From Elusimicrobiota bacterium (GTDB taxonomy: Bacteria > Elusimicrobiota > Elusimicrobia > UBA1565 > UBA9628): 55,801 bases of DNA. Below the pieces are notes generated by a model that did no database searches, had not been told where the DNA came from, and saw only the letters and a program-made list of their open reading frames with translations. The stretch covers positions 1-55,801 of the forward strand of contig JACRNU010000095.1 in the NCBI GenBank assembly GCA_016234805.1, in the 5' to 3' direction. This document shows, piece by piece, positions 1-8,505 of this stretch; position 1 is the first letter of the stretch; every line of letters begins with the position of its first letter. The translations under genes were made by a program, and so were the position numbers.

Positions 1-18
1 GTCGGGTGACAAAGAAGG

Positions 19-50
19 CCATAGCTAGTATGATATCACACTAGCTATGG
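19..50. promoter_or_regulatory. 32-bp near-perfect palindrome upstream of the ATPase/STAS-like pair
   Basis: Arms CCATAGCTAGT (19-29) and ACTAGCTATGG (40-50) are exact reverse complements, and the centre GATATC (32-37) is also palindromic. Only the 30/39 position breaks full symmetry. The element is AT-rich against a GC-rich background and lies about 100 bp before the first gene. It could be an operator for a dimeric regulator or the terminator of a gene to the left. No strong T-run follows, which favours an operator. Confidence 0.45.
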
Positions 51-147
51 GTTTGTCAAGTCTTTGAGTAGAACCCATTTTACGACGGAGATTGTGGCAA
101 GAAGGCCGACCTAGTGGCTAAGAGGGTCGAAATGCAGGTTTAAACTC

Positions 148-867
148 TTGAATATTCCATCTGCTATTATCATCAAAGAACATGAGCCGGCAGGACGGTT
201 CATTCCGCTGACTCAGATACGCACATCAGCCGAACTGACAAGTTTCATTACAGACATGATTCCGCTGCTTCATCTCGAGGCGGAGCAGGCCAAGACCCTC
301 GGTTACATTGTCAGCGAGCTCGTGAGAAACGTGTTAGAGCACGCGGAGGCGGCAAATGGAGCGCTTCTTTGCGCGCAGTACTACAAGAAAAGCAATTCCA
401 TCCGTATCGGCATTGCGGATACAGGCCTTGGGATCAAGGCGACCATCACGCGTTCGCATCGCGCGGATACGGATCTGGATGCGATCCGGCTTGCTCTCAT
501 GCCCGGCATCACCGGCACTACTCGCAGAGAAGGAGGCACCGAGCAGAACGCGGGAGCGGGCCTGTTCTTCATCAAGTCGATTGCCAGCGTCAACCGCGAC
601 TTCTTCGTGATCTACAGCGGCGCCGGATTCTACAAGCTGCTGAAGAAGGGGTCGGCCCGGAATCTTCGCCTGCATGCGGACCCTTTCATGGACCGGTATG
701 CGTCCGATGGAGTAATGCCGGCTTGGCACGGAACGGTCGTCGGTGTAGACATCAGCCTTGACCAAACCGAAGAGTTCTCGAGGCTGTTGGACGCGATCCG
801 GGAAACCTACGGCTCCGCTGTAAGAGATCGGCGAAAGGAGCGGTACAAGAGGCCCCGATTCTCGTGA
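148..867 (+). CDS. GHKL/HATPase_c-type ATP-binding protein
   Basis: A 239-residue stand-alone ATPase of the histidine-kinase/anti-sigma-factor fold. The N box is seen as SELVRNVLEHA (about residues 56-66), the G1 box as IADTGLGI (about 88-95) and the G2 box as GAGLFFIK. There is no histidine-phosphotransfer domain, receiver or membrane segment, so it is probably cytoplasmic and not a classic kinase. The only in-frame start after the upstream stop is TTG at 148, with a weak AGG 9 nt before it. Its end overlaps the next gene by GTGA, so the two are translationally coupled. An ATPase followed by a small STAS-like protein recalls the RsbW/RsbV or SpoIIAB/AA layout. By that analogy (inference) it is a partner-switch or regulatory module; its target is not visible. 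Confidence 0.7.
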   Translation: MNIPSAIIIKEHEPAGRFIPLTQIRTSAELTSFITDMIPLLHLEAEQAKTLGYIVSELVRNVLEHAEAANGALLCAQYYKKSNSIRIGIADTGLGIKATITRSHRADTDLDAIRLALMPGITGTTRREGGTEQNAGAGLFFIKSIASVNRDFFVIYSGAGFYKLLKKGSARNLRLHADPFMDRYASDGVMPAWHGTVVGVDISLDQTEEFSRLLDAIRETYGSAVRDRRKERYKRPRFS

Positions 868-1157
868 AGCGAATCGACATCTTTTCCCATGCCGGCGCCT
901 TCGCCGAGAATAAGGATGTTGCAAGAGACCTTCGCATAAGGGAAATCCTTCCAGCCCTAGAGATTGGCGAGGATGTCATTCTGAATTTTGAGCGGGTGGA
1001 TGCGGTCACGCAGTCATTCATCCATGCTCTGATCAGCGACCTGCTTAGAAAGCATGGAAACGATGTCCTGGACCGCGTTGAGTTCAAGTCCTGCAACGAT
1101 ACCGTGAAGAAGATCATCACGATCGTGGTCGACTATATGCAGGAAGGCGCCGGCTGA
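864..1157 (+). CDS. STAS-like (DUF4325-type) small protein
   Basis: A 97-residue protein that starts at GTG (864), inside the GTGA overlap with the ATPase gene. The pattern ILNFERVDAVTQSFIHALISDLL matches in spirit the STAS-like DUF4325 family (a beta strand ending in LDF-like residues, then a helix beginning SF). This family usually sits next to a stand-alone HATPase. By analogy with anti-anti-sigma factors it may bind the upstream ATPase. I see no conserved Ser that would clearly be a phosphorylation site. Family assignment is by eye and moderately sure; function is inferred. Confidence 0.6.
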   Translation: MKRIDIFSHAGAFAENKDVARDLRIREILPALEIGEDVILNFERVDAVTQSFIHALISDLLRKHGNDVLDRVEFKSCNDTVKKIITIVVDYMQEGAG

Positions 1158-1215
1158 TCTTCCAGGTAAAAAGAAAATCCCTTCGAGCGGACCCGGAGGG
1201 ATTTCACTTCGCAGA

Positions 1216-1294
1216 TGGCGGGGTCGACGGGATTTGAACCCGCGGTCTCCGCCTTGACAGGGCGGCGTGTTAAACCAGGCTACACCACGACCCC
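1216..1294 (-). tRNA. tRNA-Asp (anticodon GTC), CCA encoded
   Basis: The reverse strand folds into a full cloverleaf. Acceptor GGGGTCG pairs with CGACCCC, the anticodon stem is CCGCC/GGCGG around loop CTGTCAA (anticodon GTC), and the T arm contains GGGTTCAAATCCC. CCA is genomically encoded at 1218-1216. Confidence 0.95.
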
Positions 1295-1298
1295 AAAT

Positions 1299-1329
1299 TA
1301 CCGGTGGGAAGCCGAGCTTCCCACCGGTA
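1299..1329 (-). terminator. Perfect 14-bp hairpin between the large membrane-protein gene and tRNA-Asp
   Basis: Arm 1299-1312 is the exact complement of 1316-1329 with a 3-nt CGA loop. It lies just past the stop of the gene ending at 1357 and before the tRNA, both on the minus strand. The trailing sequence is only mildly U-rich on that strand, while a short T-run follows on the plus strand (about 1337-1341). It probably acts as a terminator and RNA-processing barrier, possibly in both directions. Confidence 0.6.
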
Positions 1330-1356
1330 GATATTAGTCTTTTTCCTTCCCCTGAC

Positions 1357-4300
1357 TCAAGACCCCGGCGCGGTTTCCGGCGGAGTCTCCTTGGAGGGTT
1401 CCTTGAACGTGAAGGGGTCGTCGAACGAGTCATCCGCCTTGCCCTTGAACGCGTTGTAGACCCCGAAGGCCGCGCCCATGAGGAGGCTGACCGGCAGGAG
1501 CAGGGCCATCTTCATGAGATAGAAGGCCTGCCCGATCCTGAAGAAGACGAAGCTCACCCCGGCCTTGAAGGTGGGCCGGTGGCTGGGGCTCTCGGACCGC
1601 TCGTCCATGGCATTGAGGAACGGGCCTGAGTAATGGCTGAAGAACGCGCGGCTGCTCTCTCCCTCGACCATGGATTCCGAGGTCCGGGCCATGGCGGAGA
1701 AAAAGCGCGTGATCCGCGACTTGGGAGCGAGGTCGTAGGAGAGGCCCCACAGGAAGTTCAGGGGAGCGCGGATGACGCCGAGGGTCAGGCCCACGGCCCC
1801 GGCCAGCGCGAACTCGACGAGCTGGCTGAGCCAGACCGGCACCCAGATGACGGAGAGCCACGCCCCGTTCCAGACGCTCTTGCCCAGCCAGTGCTTGGCG
1901 TGGGACTCGAGGTTGCGGTGGAACTTGGTGTCCTCGAGCCAGGCGCTGAAGAGCTTGTAGGAGTTACGGACGCTGCTCCACATGCGGAAGAACACCGAGC
2001 CCAGGCCGACGAAGATGGGCTTGGGCAGGTGCATGAGCAGGAGCGGGCTCAAGAGGTAGGCGCCCACGGTCAGGACCGTGGGGATGACGCCGGTCGCGGC
2101 GCTGAACACGATGCCGGCTCCGGTCATGAGCGCCAGGGCGCCGAAGTAGGCGCCGATGCGCTCTCCCGAGTCCATGGAGAACTCGTCTCCGTTCTCGGCC
2201 TTGCGGCTGAGGAAGCGCATGAGGCCCCACCCGCCGAGGATGTTGACGACCGACATCCAGAAGGCGTTGGTCTTGGCCGTGGCCAGGAGGAGCGCCCCGA
2301 AGCCGATGGGCCCCATCATGAAGCTGAGGTAGGGGATGAGCACGCCCTGCATGATCATGAGCACGCCCGGCAGGACGCGCAGGGCCTTGGCGGAATTGGC
2401 CGGCACGAACGGCAGGGCGGCCAGGCTCAGGGTCACGGCGCCGTAGAACACTCCGACCACCGGGGAGGCCAGGAAGAGCGGCCAGCCCAGGAACACCGCG
2501 GGGAGGAGCGCGATCGCACTGGCGATGAGGCGCGGGACCAGGGTGCTGCCCGGAGGAGGCGCGGGCTGGCCCGGGTCCGTGGGTTCCTCGGGCTTCTCGC
2601 CCGGGGAATCGTCGCGGTCCACCCTGAGGCTGTAGGGGTCGTGCTTGGCAGGGTCGTAGGCCTGACCGGTCTTGCCCAGCCCGGTGATCACGCCGGCGAG
2701 GAAGAGGAACGGCGTGGCGACTACGCCCGCGACCGCGGCGGCGAGCGACATCAGGTAGATGCCCAGGGTGGAGGGGATGCTGATCGCCTTGGACTTGGAG
2801 TTGGCGCCGTTGATGAGCAGGCGCTCCGCCCGGTTGAACAGGGCCTTCTTGGCGCCCTGGACGTTGTCGAACATGAAGTGGCTGACTGCCCCGAAGAACT
2901 TCGTGGCCCGCGAGTCCTTCCCGAGCTTGTGGGAGGCGCCCCAGAGGAAGAGGACCGGCGCCTGCATGGCCGTGACAGCGAGGCCGGAGACCAAGCCCAC
3001 GGCCGACCCGGCGAGCTGCAGGACCCACACCGGGATCCAGAGGCCCGCGAGCCAGACAGCGTTCCACTTGGAGACCTTCAGGTGCCTTTCAGAGAACGTC
3101 GATAGGCGGTCGACGAGCGGGGTGTCGTTCCACGCCGCCCCTGCGATGCGGCCCATGCCGCGCAGGCTGCCCCGCACGGAGTTGATGATGGACATGATGC
3201 CGTGGCCCACCCAGCCCGGCAGGTGCATGAGGAGCAGAGCCGCGGTCGGGTAGGCGAGCACGCTCAAGGCAGCGGCGATGAAGCCCGCCGGGCCCATGAG
3301 GGCCAGGGCAGCGCCGCCGACCGCGCCGATGCCGCCGAAATAGGCGGTCAGGGCGAGGTAGTCGTCGAAGCGGCTGTCCTGCACGGTCTTGCCCAGGCCG
3401 TAGCGCACCAGGCCCCAGCCGCCGAGGGTCGCGAGCGCGCCCATCACGAGGCCTGTGCCGCCCGTCAGCGCGGTGAACACGGTGAAGCCGCCCAAGCCCA
3501 GGAGCGCGAAGCCGGGGATCGCCCGGATGGCCTTCGGGGTGCTGTCGCCCATGAAAGGCAGGGCAGCGAGGAGCACGCTCGAGGCCAGGACCGCGCCGCC
3601 GGCGTAGATCGCGCCGGCCGCGAACAGGGGCCAGCCCAGGAGCGCGGCTGGGAGCAGGGCCAGGACCGAGGCGATGATCCTCGCGCCCAGGGGCTGCTTC
3701 TTGCCCAGAGGCCGTTGAGGCTCTGCGTCCGGGACGGACTTCCCGGCCTCGGGAGCGAGGGAGATCTCAGCGGAGGCGTCCGGAGCCGCGAGGCGGCTGG
3801 GACCGGAGAGGTCGCCGAACCGGCCGGCAGCGGGGACGAGGTCCGCGTCGGAGGAGGAAGCCTGGCGGGTCCTGGTGATGATGGAATCGAGCTTCACGCC
3901 GAGGCCGTGAGCGCCTTCGCTCTGCGCCTTGGAGATGTCGCCGACAGCTTCGACCTCCTGGCCGACCTCATCCGACATGCCGGTCAGCGACTGTTCGACT
4001 TCCTTGGGGCCCTGGACCGGAGCGCTGTCCTGCGCCTTGACCGGGGCTGTGAGATGCAGGGCGTTGGGCAGCACGACCGTCTCGACCGCGGTCGGGACAG
4101 CCATGGGGAGCACGGACCCGATCGAACCTGTCAGGACCGCGGTTTCCTTGATAGAGGGAGCAAAGACGCCCGGGAGCACGCTGCCGAAGCTCACGGCATT
4201 GCCGTTGAGGGGCGAGACGGGCATGGAGTTCCCGGTCAGGACCCTGATGGTTCCGACCTGGCCTGAGCCGGGGGTCGCGGCCTGGGTCACGACCCTGGTC

Positions 4301-4422
4301 CCCGCGACCTGCTGGGCCGCGGCTTCGTAAGCGGCGAAGCCCGGGCTCAGGACCACGAGGGAAAGCGAGATGGCGACGGCGATGACTGATTTTCCGAGAG
4401 AGATCGAACGGTTGGACATTGC
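1357..4422 (-). CDS. Very large multi-pass membrane protein with an internal duplication
   Basis: About 1021 residues. The start chosen is the ATG at 4422, because GGAGG lies a few bases upstream; an ATG 15 nt earlier has no such site. Residues 6-40 form a signal or first membrane segment. A Pro/Ser-rich linker follows, then two long homologous halves, each rich in membrane helices. The first half begins about residue 235 with IIASVLALLPAALLGWPLF and the second about residue 610 with LIASAIALLPAVFLGWPLF. Both also contain LLLMHLP, a W.AVWL/W.GAWL segment and AP..FLWG. The halves are joined by an acidic proline-rich linker. I recognise no family; it is probably an inner-membrane protein of lineage-restricted distribution. 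Being transcribed away from its neighbours, it gives no operon clue. Confidence 0.75.
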   Translation of the reverse strand, partial: AMSNRSISLGKSVIAVAISLSLVVLSPGFAAYEAAAQQVAGTRVVTQAATPGSGQVGTIRVLTGNSMPVSPLNGNAVSFGSVLPGVFAPSIKETAVLTGSIGSVLPMAVPTAVETVVLPNALHLTAPVKAQDSAPVQGPKEVEQSLTGMSDEVGQEVEAVGDISKAQSEGAHGLGVKLDSIITRTRQASSSDADLVPAAGRFGDLSGPSRLAAPDASAEISLAPEAGKSVPDAEPQRPLGKKQPLGARIIASVLALLPAALLGWPLFAAGAIYAGGAVLASSVLLAALPFMGDSTPKAIRAIPGFALLGLGGFTVFTALTGGTGLVMGALATLGGWGLVRYGLGKTVQDSRFDDYLALTAYFGGIGAVGGAALALMGPAGFIAAALSVLAYPTAALLLMHLPGWVGHGIMSIINSVRGSLRGMGRIAGAAWNDTPLVDRLSTFSERHLKVSKWNAVWLAGLWIPVWVLQLAGSAVGLVSGLAVTAMQAPVLFLWGASHKLGKDSRATKFFGAVSHFMFDNVQGAKKALFNRAERLLINGANSKSKAISIPSTLGIYLMSLAAAVAGVVATPFLFLAGVITGLGKTGQAYDPAKHDPYSLRVDRDDSPGEKPEEPTDPGQPAPPPGSTLVPRLIASAIALLPAVFLGWPLFLASPVVGVFYGAVTLSLAALPFVPANSAKALRVLPGVLMIMQGVLIPYLSFMMGPIGFGALLLATAKTNAFWMSVVNILGGWGLMRFLSRKAENGDEFSMDSGERIGAYFGALALMTGAGIVFSAATGVIPTVLTVGAYLLSPLLLMHLPKPIFVGLGSVFFRMWSSVRNSYKLFSAWLEDTKFHRNLESHAKHWLGKSVWNGAWLSVIWVPVWLSQLVEFALAGAVGLTLGVIRAPLNFLWGLSYDLAPKSRITRFFSAMARTSESMVEGESSRAFFSHYSGPFLNAMDERSESPSHRPTFKAGVSFVFFRIGQAFYLMKMALLLPVSLLMGAAFGVYNAFKGKADDSFDDPFTFKEPSKETPPETAPGS

Positions 4423-4575
4423 TCCTCCTGAATTCATCTGACGAGATTATCGGAAACAAGCCGGCAAGGCCGGATGGGCCTCAAGGAAAGCAATCAGGCG
4501 TATTTAGGCCTACGGAAAATTGCACCTAGTGCCGGGGATGGTCCCAGAAAACTTGGGCCTTGGGTCCCGGGTTGC

Positions 4576-5073
4576 CTACGGCTGCGCTTGAGGTCCGTCG
4601 GACCGCGGGGGCATTTTCTTCCCGCGTCCCTGCCAGAGGCGGCAGAGGAGGGGCAAGGCGGCGAGGACGAGTCCGGAGATGATGCCTGTCTTGACTTGGC
4701 CGGCGGGAGCCTGGTTCGCGGCTTCCGCGATCACCAAGCCGAAGAACGCTCCTGCCGCGCCCGTGAACATGGACAGCAGGAGCCAGGGCAGCCACTCCGC
4801 GAAGAACTTGACCGGCCTGCTATCCATGAAGGCATTGACCCAGCGGATCTCCGAGACCCTGCCCAGGAGGAACCCGATGCCCACCAGGAGCGCGAGGCCG
4901 CCCAGGAAAGCCGCGATCGCGATGACGGCCGCCAGAGCGGCGCGCCCGAGGGTGGGCTGATTGACCGCCACGGCCAGGACCACGCAGACGAGCGCGATGG
5001 TGATCGGGATCTCGATCATGGTGCCGCGCTCGTCCGCCAGAAGGGCCTTCAGTCTGACCCAGGTCGTTATCAT
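4576..5073 (-). CDS. Small multi-pass membrane protein, unknown function
   Basis: A 165-residue protein with about four hydrophobic segments: around residues 20-38, 44-70, 92-116 and 126-145. A basic tail includes GRGKKMPPR. It has no clear Shine-Dalgarno, and its ATG (5073) lies 26 nt downstream of tRNA-Val on the same strand, so it may be read through from the tRNA promoter. I do not recognise a family. Codon use resembles the neighbouring housekeeping genes, so there is no sign of recent transfer. The 135 bp between it and the gene starting at 4422 holds nothing I can identify. Confidence 0.65.
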   Translation of the reverse strand: MITTWVRLKALLADERGTMIEIPITIALVCVVLAVAVNQPTLGRAALAAVIAIAAFLGGLALLVGIGFLLGRVSEIRWVNAFMDSRPVKFFAEWLPWLLLSMFTGAAGAFFGLVIAEAANQAPAGQVKTGIISGLVLAALPLLCRLWQGRGKKMPPRSDGPQAQP

Positions 5074-5098
5074 GGCAAGGTTCTCGTAGGGGCTTGCG

Positions 5099-5170
5099 TG
5101 GGCCGTGCAGGATTCGAACCTGCGGCCCTTCGCGTGTAAGGCGAATGCTCTACCGCTGAGCTAACGGCCC
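5099..5170 (-). tRNA. tRNA-Val (anticodon TAC), CCA not encoded
   Basis: On the minus strand GGGCCGT pairs with ACGGCCC. The D arm holds AGCTCAGCGGTAGAGC, the anticodon stem TTCGC/GCGAA encloses CTTACAC (anticodon TAC), and the T arm has GGTTCGAATCC. Unlike tRNA-Asp here, the bases after the discriminator (CGC) are not CCA. Confidence 0.93.
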
Positions 5171-5241
5171 GCTTCCCGTTCATATTACTACACTTTATCG
5201 GAAGCGTGGTAGTCCGGCGGAGGCTTGGGAGGAGGCAAGCA

Positions 5242-5270
5242 TTGACAGGTGTACACTTTTCTGTTAACCT
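5242..5270 (+). promoter_or_regulatory. Promoter of the YefM/RelE-type pair
   Basis: TTGACA at 5242-5247 is followed after 17 bp by a weak -10 (TAACCT, 5265-5270). Two short palindromes, TGTACA and GTTAAC, lie in the spacer and -10 region and could be antitoxin operators. The ATG at 5279 is within 10 nt of the -10 box, implying a leaderless mRNA. Confidence 0.5.
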
Positions 5271-5278
5271 TTTTGATT

Positions 5279-5587
5279 ATGGCGACCCATACCCTGCCGA
5301 CCACCGAAGCCCGGAGCAGATTCCTTTCCATGGTCAAGGACGTGGACAAGGCCTTCACGCGCTATGTCATCACCCACAGGGGCAAACCTCATGCCGTGAT
5401 GATGGCCGTGGACGAGTACGAAGGCTGGCTTGAGACCTTGGAGATCGCCCGCTCCGCCTCCTGGACGGCCGCGCTCGCCAAGGCGCGGCGCGAGGACCGC
5501 GCGGGCCGCAGGCTCTCCTACGAAGTCGTGGTCGGTCCCCGGGCCTCTTCCCCCGCTCGCCGTTGGAAAACCGCGGCCCGTCCGTGA
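5279..5587 (+). CDS. Phd/YefM-family antitoxin
   Basis: A 102-residue protein. The N-terminus (LPTTEARSRFLSMVKDV, then VITHRGKPHAVMM and DEYEGWLET) is the Phd/YefM DNA-binding fold: residues fold around the operator while the C-terminal part neutralises the toxin. An upstream in-frame GTG (5249) falls inside the promoter, so ATG 5279 is preferred. It overlaps the toxin gene by GTGA, the usual coupled antitoxin-first order. The family autoregulates its own promoter. The C-terminal 40 residues are Ala/Arg-rich and differ from typical YefM. Confidence 0.8.
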   Translation: MATHTLPTTEARSRFLSMVKDVDKAFTRYVITHRGKPHAVMMAVDEYEGWLETLEIARSASWTAALAKARREDRAGRRLSYEVVVGPRASSPARRWKTAARP

Positions 5588-5841
5588 GCCTGCTCCGCAT
5601 CGAGTTCCTGTCCTCCGCGGCAGCGGACTTTCGCGCGCTTCCGCCGGATATCAAGTCCCGGGTGACCTTGTCCCTCGACGTCATCGCGCGCGACCACAGA
5701 GCCGGCAAGCCCCTGCAGGGCCCCTTCTCGGGCCTGCGCTCTTTCCCGGTCGGCGAGTACCGGGTCGTCTACCGGCTGGACGCCAACACCTGGGTCATCT
5801 CCATCCAGGCCATCGGCCACCGGCGGGACATCGACCGCTGA
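5584..5841 (+). CDS. RelE/ParE-superfamily toxin
   Basis: An 85-residue protein if translation begins at GTG 5584, which overlaps the antitoxin stop; a TTG at 5563 would add 7 residues. Features of the RelE/StbE fold are visible: IEFLSSAAADFRALPPDIKSRV, then GPFSGLRSFPVGEYRVVYRLD, then IQAIGHRRDID. The GEYRVVYR strand and the terminal GHR.D are family hallmarks. RelE relatives cleave mRNA on the ribosome, whereas ParE relatives act on gyrase; the sequence alone does not settle which. Full length, apparently intact. Confidence 0.8.
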   Translation: MSLLRIEFLSSAAADFRALPPDIKSRVTLSLDVIARDHRAGKPLQGPFSGLRSFPVGEYRVVYRLDANTWVISIQAIGHRRDIDR

Positions 5842-5922
5842 GCGCGGGCGGAGCCCCCGCCTTCTGCGGATGATCTATCACCTTGGGAGGGAGGCTCGCG
5901 CTATTTTGTAGTATTCCCGATT

Positions 5923-8505
5923 ATGTGCGGCGTCATCGGACTTCGTTGCGCCAGGGACCGGGCCGACCTCGGGGAGGTCGCCTCGCGTCTGCTGCGGATG
6001 TTGGAGTACCGGGGCTACGATTCGACCGGAGCCGCCATCCAGACCGCGGCCGGCAAGGTCACCCTGCTCAAGGACGTGGGCTCGCCCACGGTGGTCACGA
6101 AGAAGCTGGCCATCGGCGCGCTGCCGGGGAAGATCTTCTGCGGCCAGGTGCGCTGGGCGACCTTCGGCGCGGTCACCAGGGAGAACGCCCAGCCTCATGA
6201 GGCGCGGTGCAAGACGCACCTCTACGGCGCGCACAACGGGAACATCACCAACTGCGACCAGCTCAAGGACTGGCTGACGAGCCAGGGCCACAAGGTCCTC
6301 AGCGACAACGACGGCGAGATGCTGGTGCACACGGTGGAGCATTTCTTCGCCAAGGAGCTCGCCCGCCGTGGACGGGACGCGGTCAAGGCCGGAGGCCGAG
6401 CGTCCCTGCCGGCTTCTGGAAAGGCGTTGGCCGGCAGGGAAGCGGCGCTCAAGGCCGCCATCCTCGCGGCCGCGCGGAAGATGGTGGGCTCCTACGCGGC
6501 CGTGGTGGTGGACCCGGTGACGCACCTAGTCGCGGCCATCAAGGCGGGCAGCTCCCTTTATATGGGCGTGGGCCATGATGAGGCGCACGGTCCCTTCACC
6601 ATCGCCTCCTCGGACCTGGCCTCCGTGCTCTCGCTGACCAAGATCCTCCTTCCCATCAAGGAGAACGAGTTCGCCTTCTACACGCACGATAGCGTCAGGT
6701 TCTTCCACCTGCGCACGGGCAAGGAGCTCAAGAGGAAGCCGGTCCGCTCCCGGCTCAAGGTGGAGGAGACCGAGCTCAGCGAGCCCTACCGGTACTTCAT
6801 GCAGCAGGAGATCTTCAGCCAGCCCGCGGCTGTGGCCAAGGTCATCAGCCTCTTCCTGCGGCGCTCGGACCTGCTGGCGCTCGCGGAGAGGTTGGGCCGC
6901 AGGCACCCTGCCGCGGCCCGGACCGCGCGGGAGACCGTGGCGCGCCTCGCGTCCCGCGCCCACGCCGACCGTCTCAAGACGGATTTCCTCGGGTTCCTGG
7001 AGAGCCCGGAGGCCGCGGGCTTGAAGGCCATGGCCGCCCGTCCCGGAGCGGTCTTGAAGGCCGAGGGATTCGAGTCCTCCATGGGGGGCTTCCTCGAGGA
7101 GCTCGCGGCCCTGGCCCCGAAGGGGCTCGCGCCCGTGGTGCGCCTGCTCGACGGGTTCTGCCTCCTGGAGGAGGCCGACGACATCGGCCGGCGCTCGGAC
7201 GAGTTCGTCTCCAGGATCGTCCGCGCCAGGCGTTCGGGCGGCTCGGTCTACCTGCTGGCCTGCGGCACCTCCTTCCACGCGGCCAAGTGCGCCGCGGTCT
7301 TCTTCAACAAGATCGCGGGCGTCCGGGTCACGGCCATGCTGCCAGGTGATTTCCGGGCCGAGAGCTCGGGGTCTCTCAGGGACGGGGACCTGGTCATCGG
7401 CATCAGCCAGAGCGGGGAGACCAAGGACCTCATCGACGTCATCGATCTCATCCGCGCGACGCGCAAGAGGGTCGGGGTCGTGACCGTGCTCAACAACGTC
7501 AACTCGACCCTGGCGCTGGAGAAGGCGGACCTCTACCTGCCGCTCTTCTGCGGCCCTGAGATCGCGGTGCCCGCGACCAAGAGCTTCATGAACCAGCTCG
7601 CGGTGCTCTACGTCCTGGCCCTGAAGACCGGGGAGAAGACCCGGCCGGGACCGGAGACCCGCAGGCGGCTCGACAACCTGCTCAAGGTGCCGGTCCTGCT
7701 AGAGGAGACGGGCTCCTCGACCCGGCAGTCCCTCGAAGCCGCGGCGCAAAGCCTCTTCCTGGAGCCGAGCATCCACATCCTGGCCACGGGCATGCAGGGC
7801 GTGGCCAAGGAAGGGGCGCTCAAGGTCCGCGAGGTGGTGCTCAACCACACCGAGGGCTACGAGGGCGCCGAGTTCAAGCACGGGCCCAACACCATCCTCG
7901 GGGTCAACACGGTGTTCGGCCTGGAAGCGGTCCGGTCCGTCCTGGCCAGGTTCGCGCGGTTCTCGGCCGAGCTCGCGGCCGAGGTCGACCTCCCAGCGGC
8001 CGGCCTGGCCAGGCTCTACAAGGCGGTGGCGGAGCGCGCGTTCAGCGATGTCCCGGCCGCGGCCCTCGACCAGGTCGAGAAGGAGGCGTTCGAGCGGGTC
8101 GTGGAGCGGGGCGGCCTTTTCGAGAGCCTCTACACCAACTACCCGCTGGTCTTCGTGACCGGGCCCTCGGAGCGCGACGTCAACCTCACGATCTCCCAGA
8201 TCAACACGCACAAGATCCGCGGGGCGGACATCTACATCATCGCGGAGGACCATCCGTCCTTGCGCGACGCGGTGTGTCGGCCCCATCCGGACCGGTTCGG
8301 CCGCAAGTACCGCTCCGGCTGCATCCGCCTGCCCCGCACGGACGACGACCTGCTGCCGTTCTTCACGAGCACGCTCGCGCTCCAGCTCCTGGCCCTGCGC
8401 ATGAGCGTGGCCAAGCTCGGCCTCCTCGACAAGCTCAAGATCGCGGGCCACGGCGTGCACCCGGACTCGCCCAAGAACGTGAGCAAGTCCATCACCGTGG
8501 ACTAA
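5923..8505 (+). CDS. glmS: Glutamine-fructose-6-phosphate aminotransferase, enlarged form
   Basis: Makes glucosamine-6-phosphate, the entry to UDP-GlcNAc for peptidoglycan and LPS. MCGVIGL gives the N-terminal nucleophile Cys2, and EYRGYDSTG and HNGNITN are glutaminase motifs. The SIS isomerase part shows ACGTSFHAA, ISQSGETKD and CGPEIAVPATKSF, and the C-terminus PKNVSKSITVD is the usual GlmS ending. The protein is 860 residues, against about 600-620 for the family. Extra sequence lies at about residues 150-170 (a palindromic insert), between the glutaminase and first SIS domain (about 300-420), and inside the second SIS domain (about 665-735). The catalytic motifs are intact, so it is probably functional. 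Its stop overlaps that of the convergent alkD-like gene. Confidence 0.9.
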   Translation: MCGVIGLRCARDRADLGEVASRLLRMLEYRGYDSTGAAIQTAAGKVTLLKDVGSPTVVTKKLAIGALPGKIFCGQVRWATFGAVTRENAQPHEARCKTHLYGAHNGNITNCDQLKDWLTSQGHKVLSDNDGEMLVHTVEHFFAKELARRGRDAVKAGGRASLPASGKALAGREAALKAAILAAARKMVGSYAAVVVDPVTHLVAAIKAGSSLYMGVGHDEAHGPFTIASSDLASVLSLTKILLPIKENEFAFYTHDSVRFFHLRTGKELKRKPVRSRLKVEETELSEPYRYFMQQEIFSQPAAVAKVISLFLRRSDLLALAERLGRRHPAAARTARETVARLASRAHADRLKTDFLGFLESPEAAGLKAMAARPGAVLKAEGFESSMGGFLEELAALAPKGLAPVVRLLDGFCLLEEADDIGRRSDEFVSRIVRARRSGGSVYLLACGTSFHAAKCAAVFFNKIAGVRVTAMLPGDFRAESSGSLRDGDLVIGISQSGETKDLIDVIDLIRATRKRVGVVTVLNNVNSTLALEKADLYLPLFCGPEIAVPATKSFMNQLAVLYVLALKTGEKTRPGPETRRRLDNLLKVPVLLEETGSSTRQSLEAAAQSLFLEPSIHILATGMQGVAKEGALKVREVVLNHTEGYEGAEFKHGPNTILGVNTVFGLEAVRSVLARFARFSAELAAEVDLPAAGLARLYKAVAERAFSDVPAAALDQVEKEAFERVVERGGLFESLYTNYPLVFVTGPSERDVNLTISQINTHKIRGADIYIIAEDHPSLRDAVCRPHPDRFGRKYRSGCIRLPRTDDDLLPFFTSTLALQLLALRMSVAKLGLLDKLKIAGHGVHPDSPKNVSKSITVD
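6375..6440 (+). repeat. Palindromic in-frame insert in glmS
   Basis: TCCCTGCCGG (6403-6412) is exactly complementary to CCGGCAGGGA (6431-6440), and GGACGC (6375-6380) to GCGTCC (6400-6405). The DNA encodes about 20 residues (VKAGGRASLPASGKALAGR region) where typical GlmS has none. It resembles, but is not the same sequence as, the coding repeats at 25468 and 32471. Confidence 0.5.

Noticed and set aside
3202-4266. Long open frame on the plus strand opposite the large membrane-protein gene
   Set aside because: It is the antisense shadow of a GC-rich coding gene, with Gln/Glu/His/Arg-rich low-complexity translation and no start signals. The minus-strand frame has a ribosome site and clear membrane segments.
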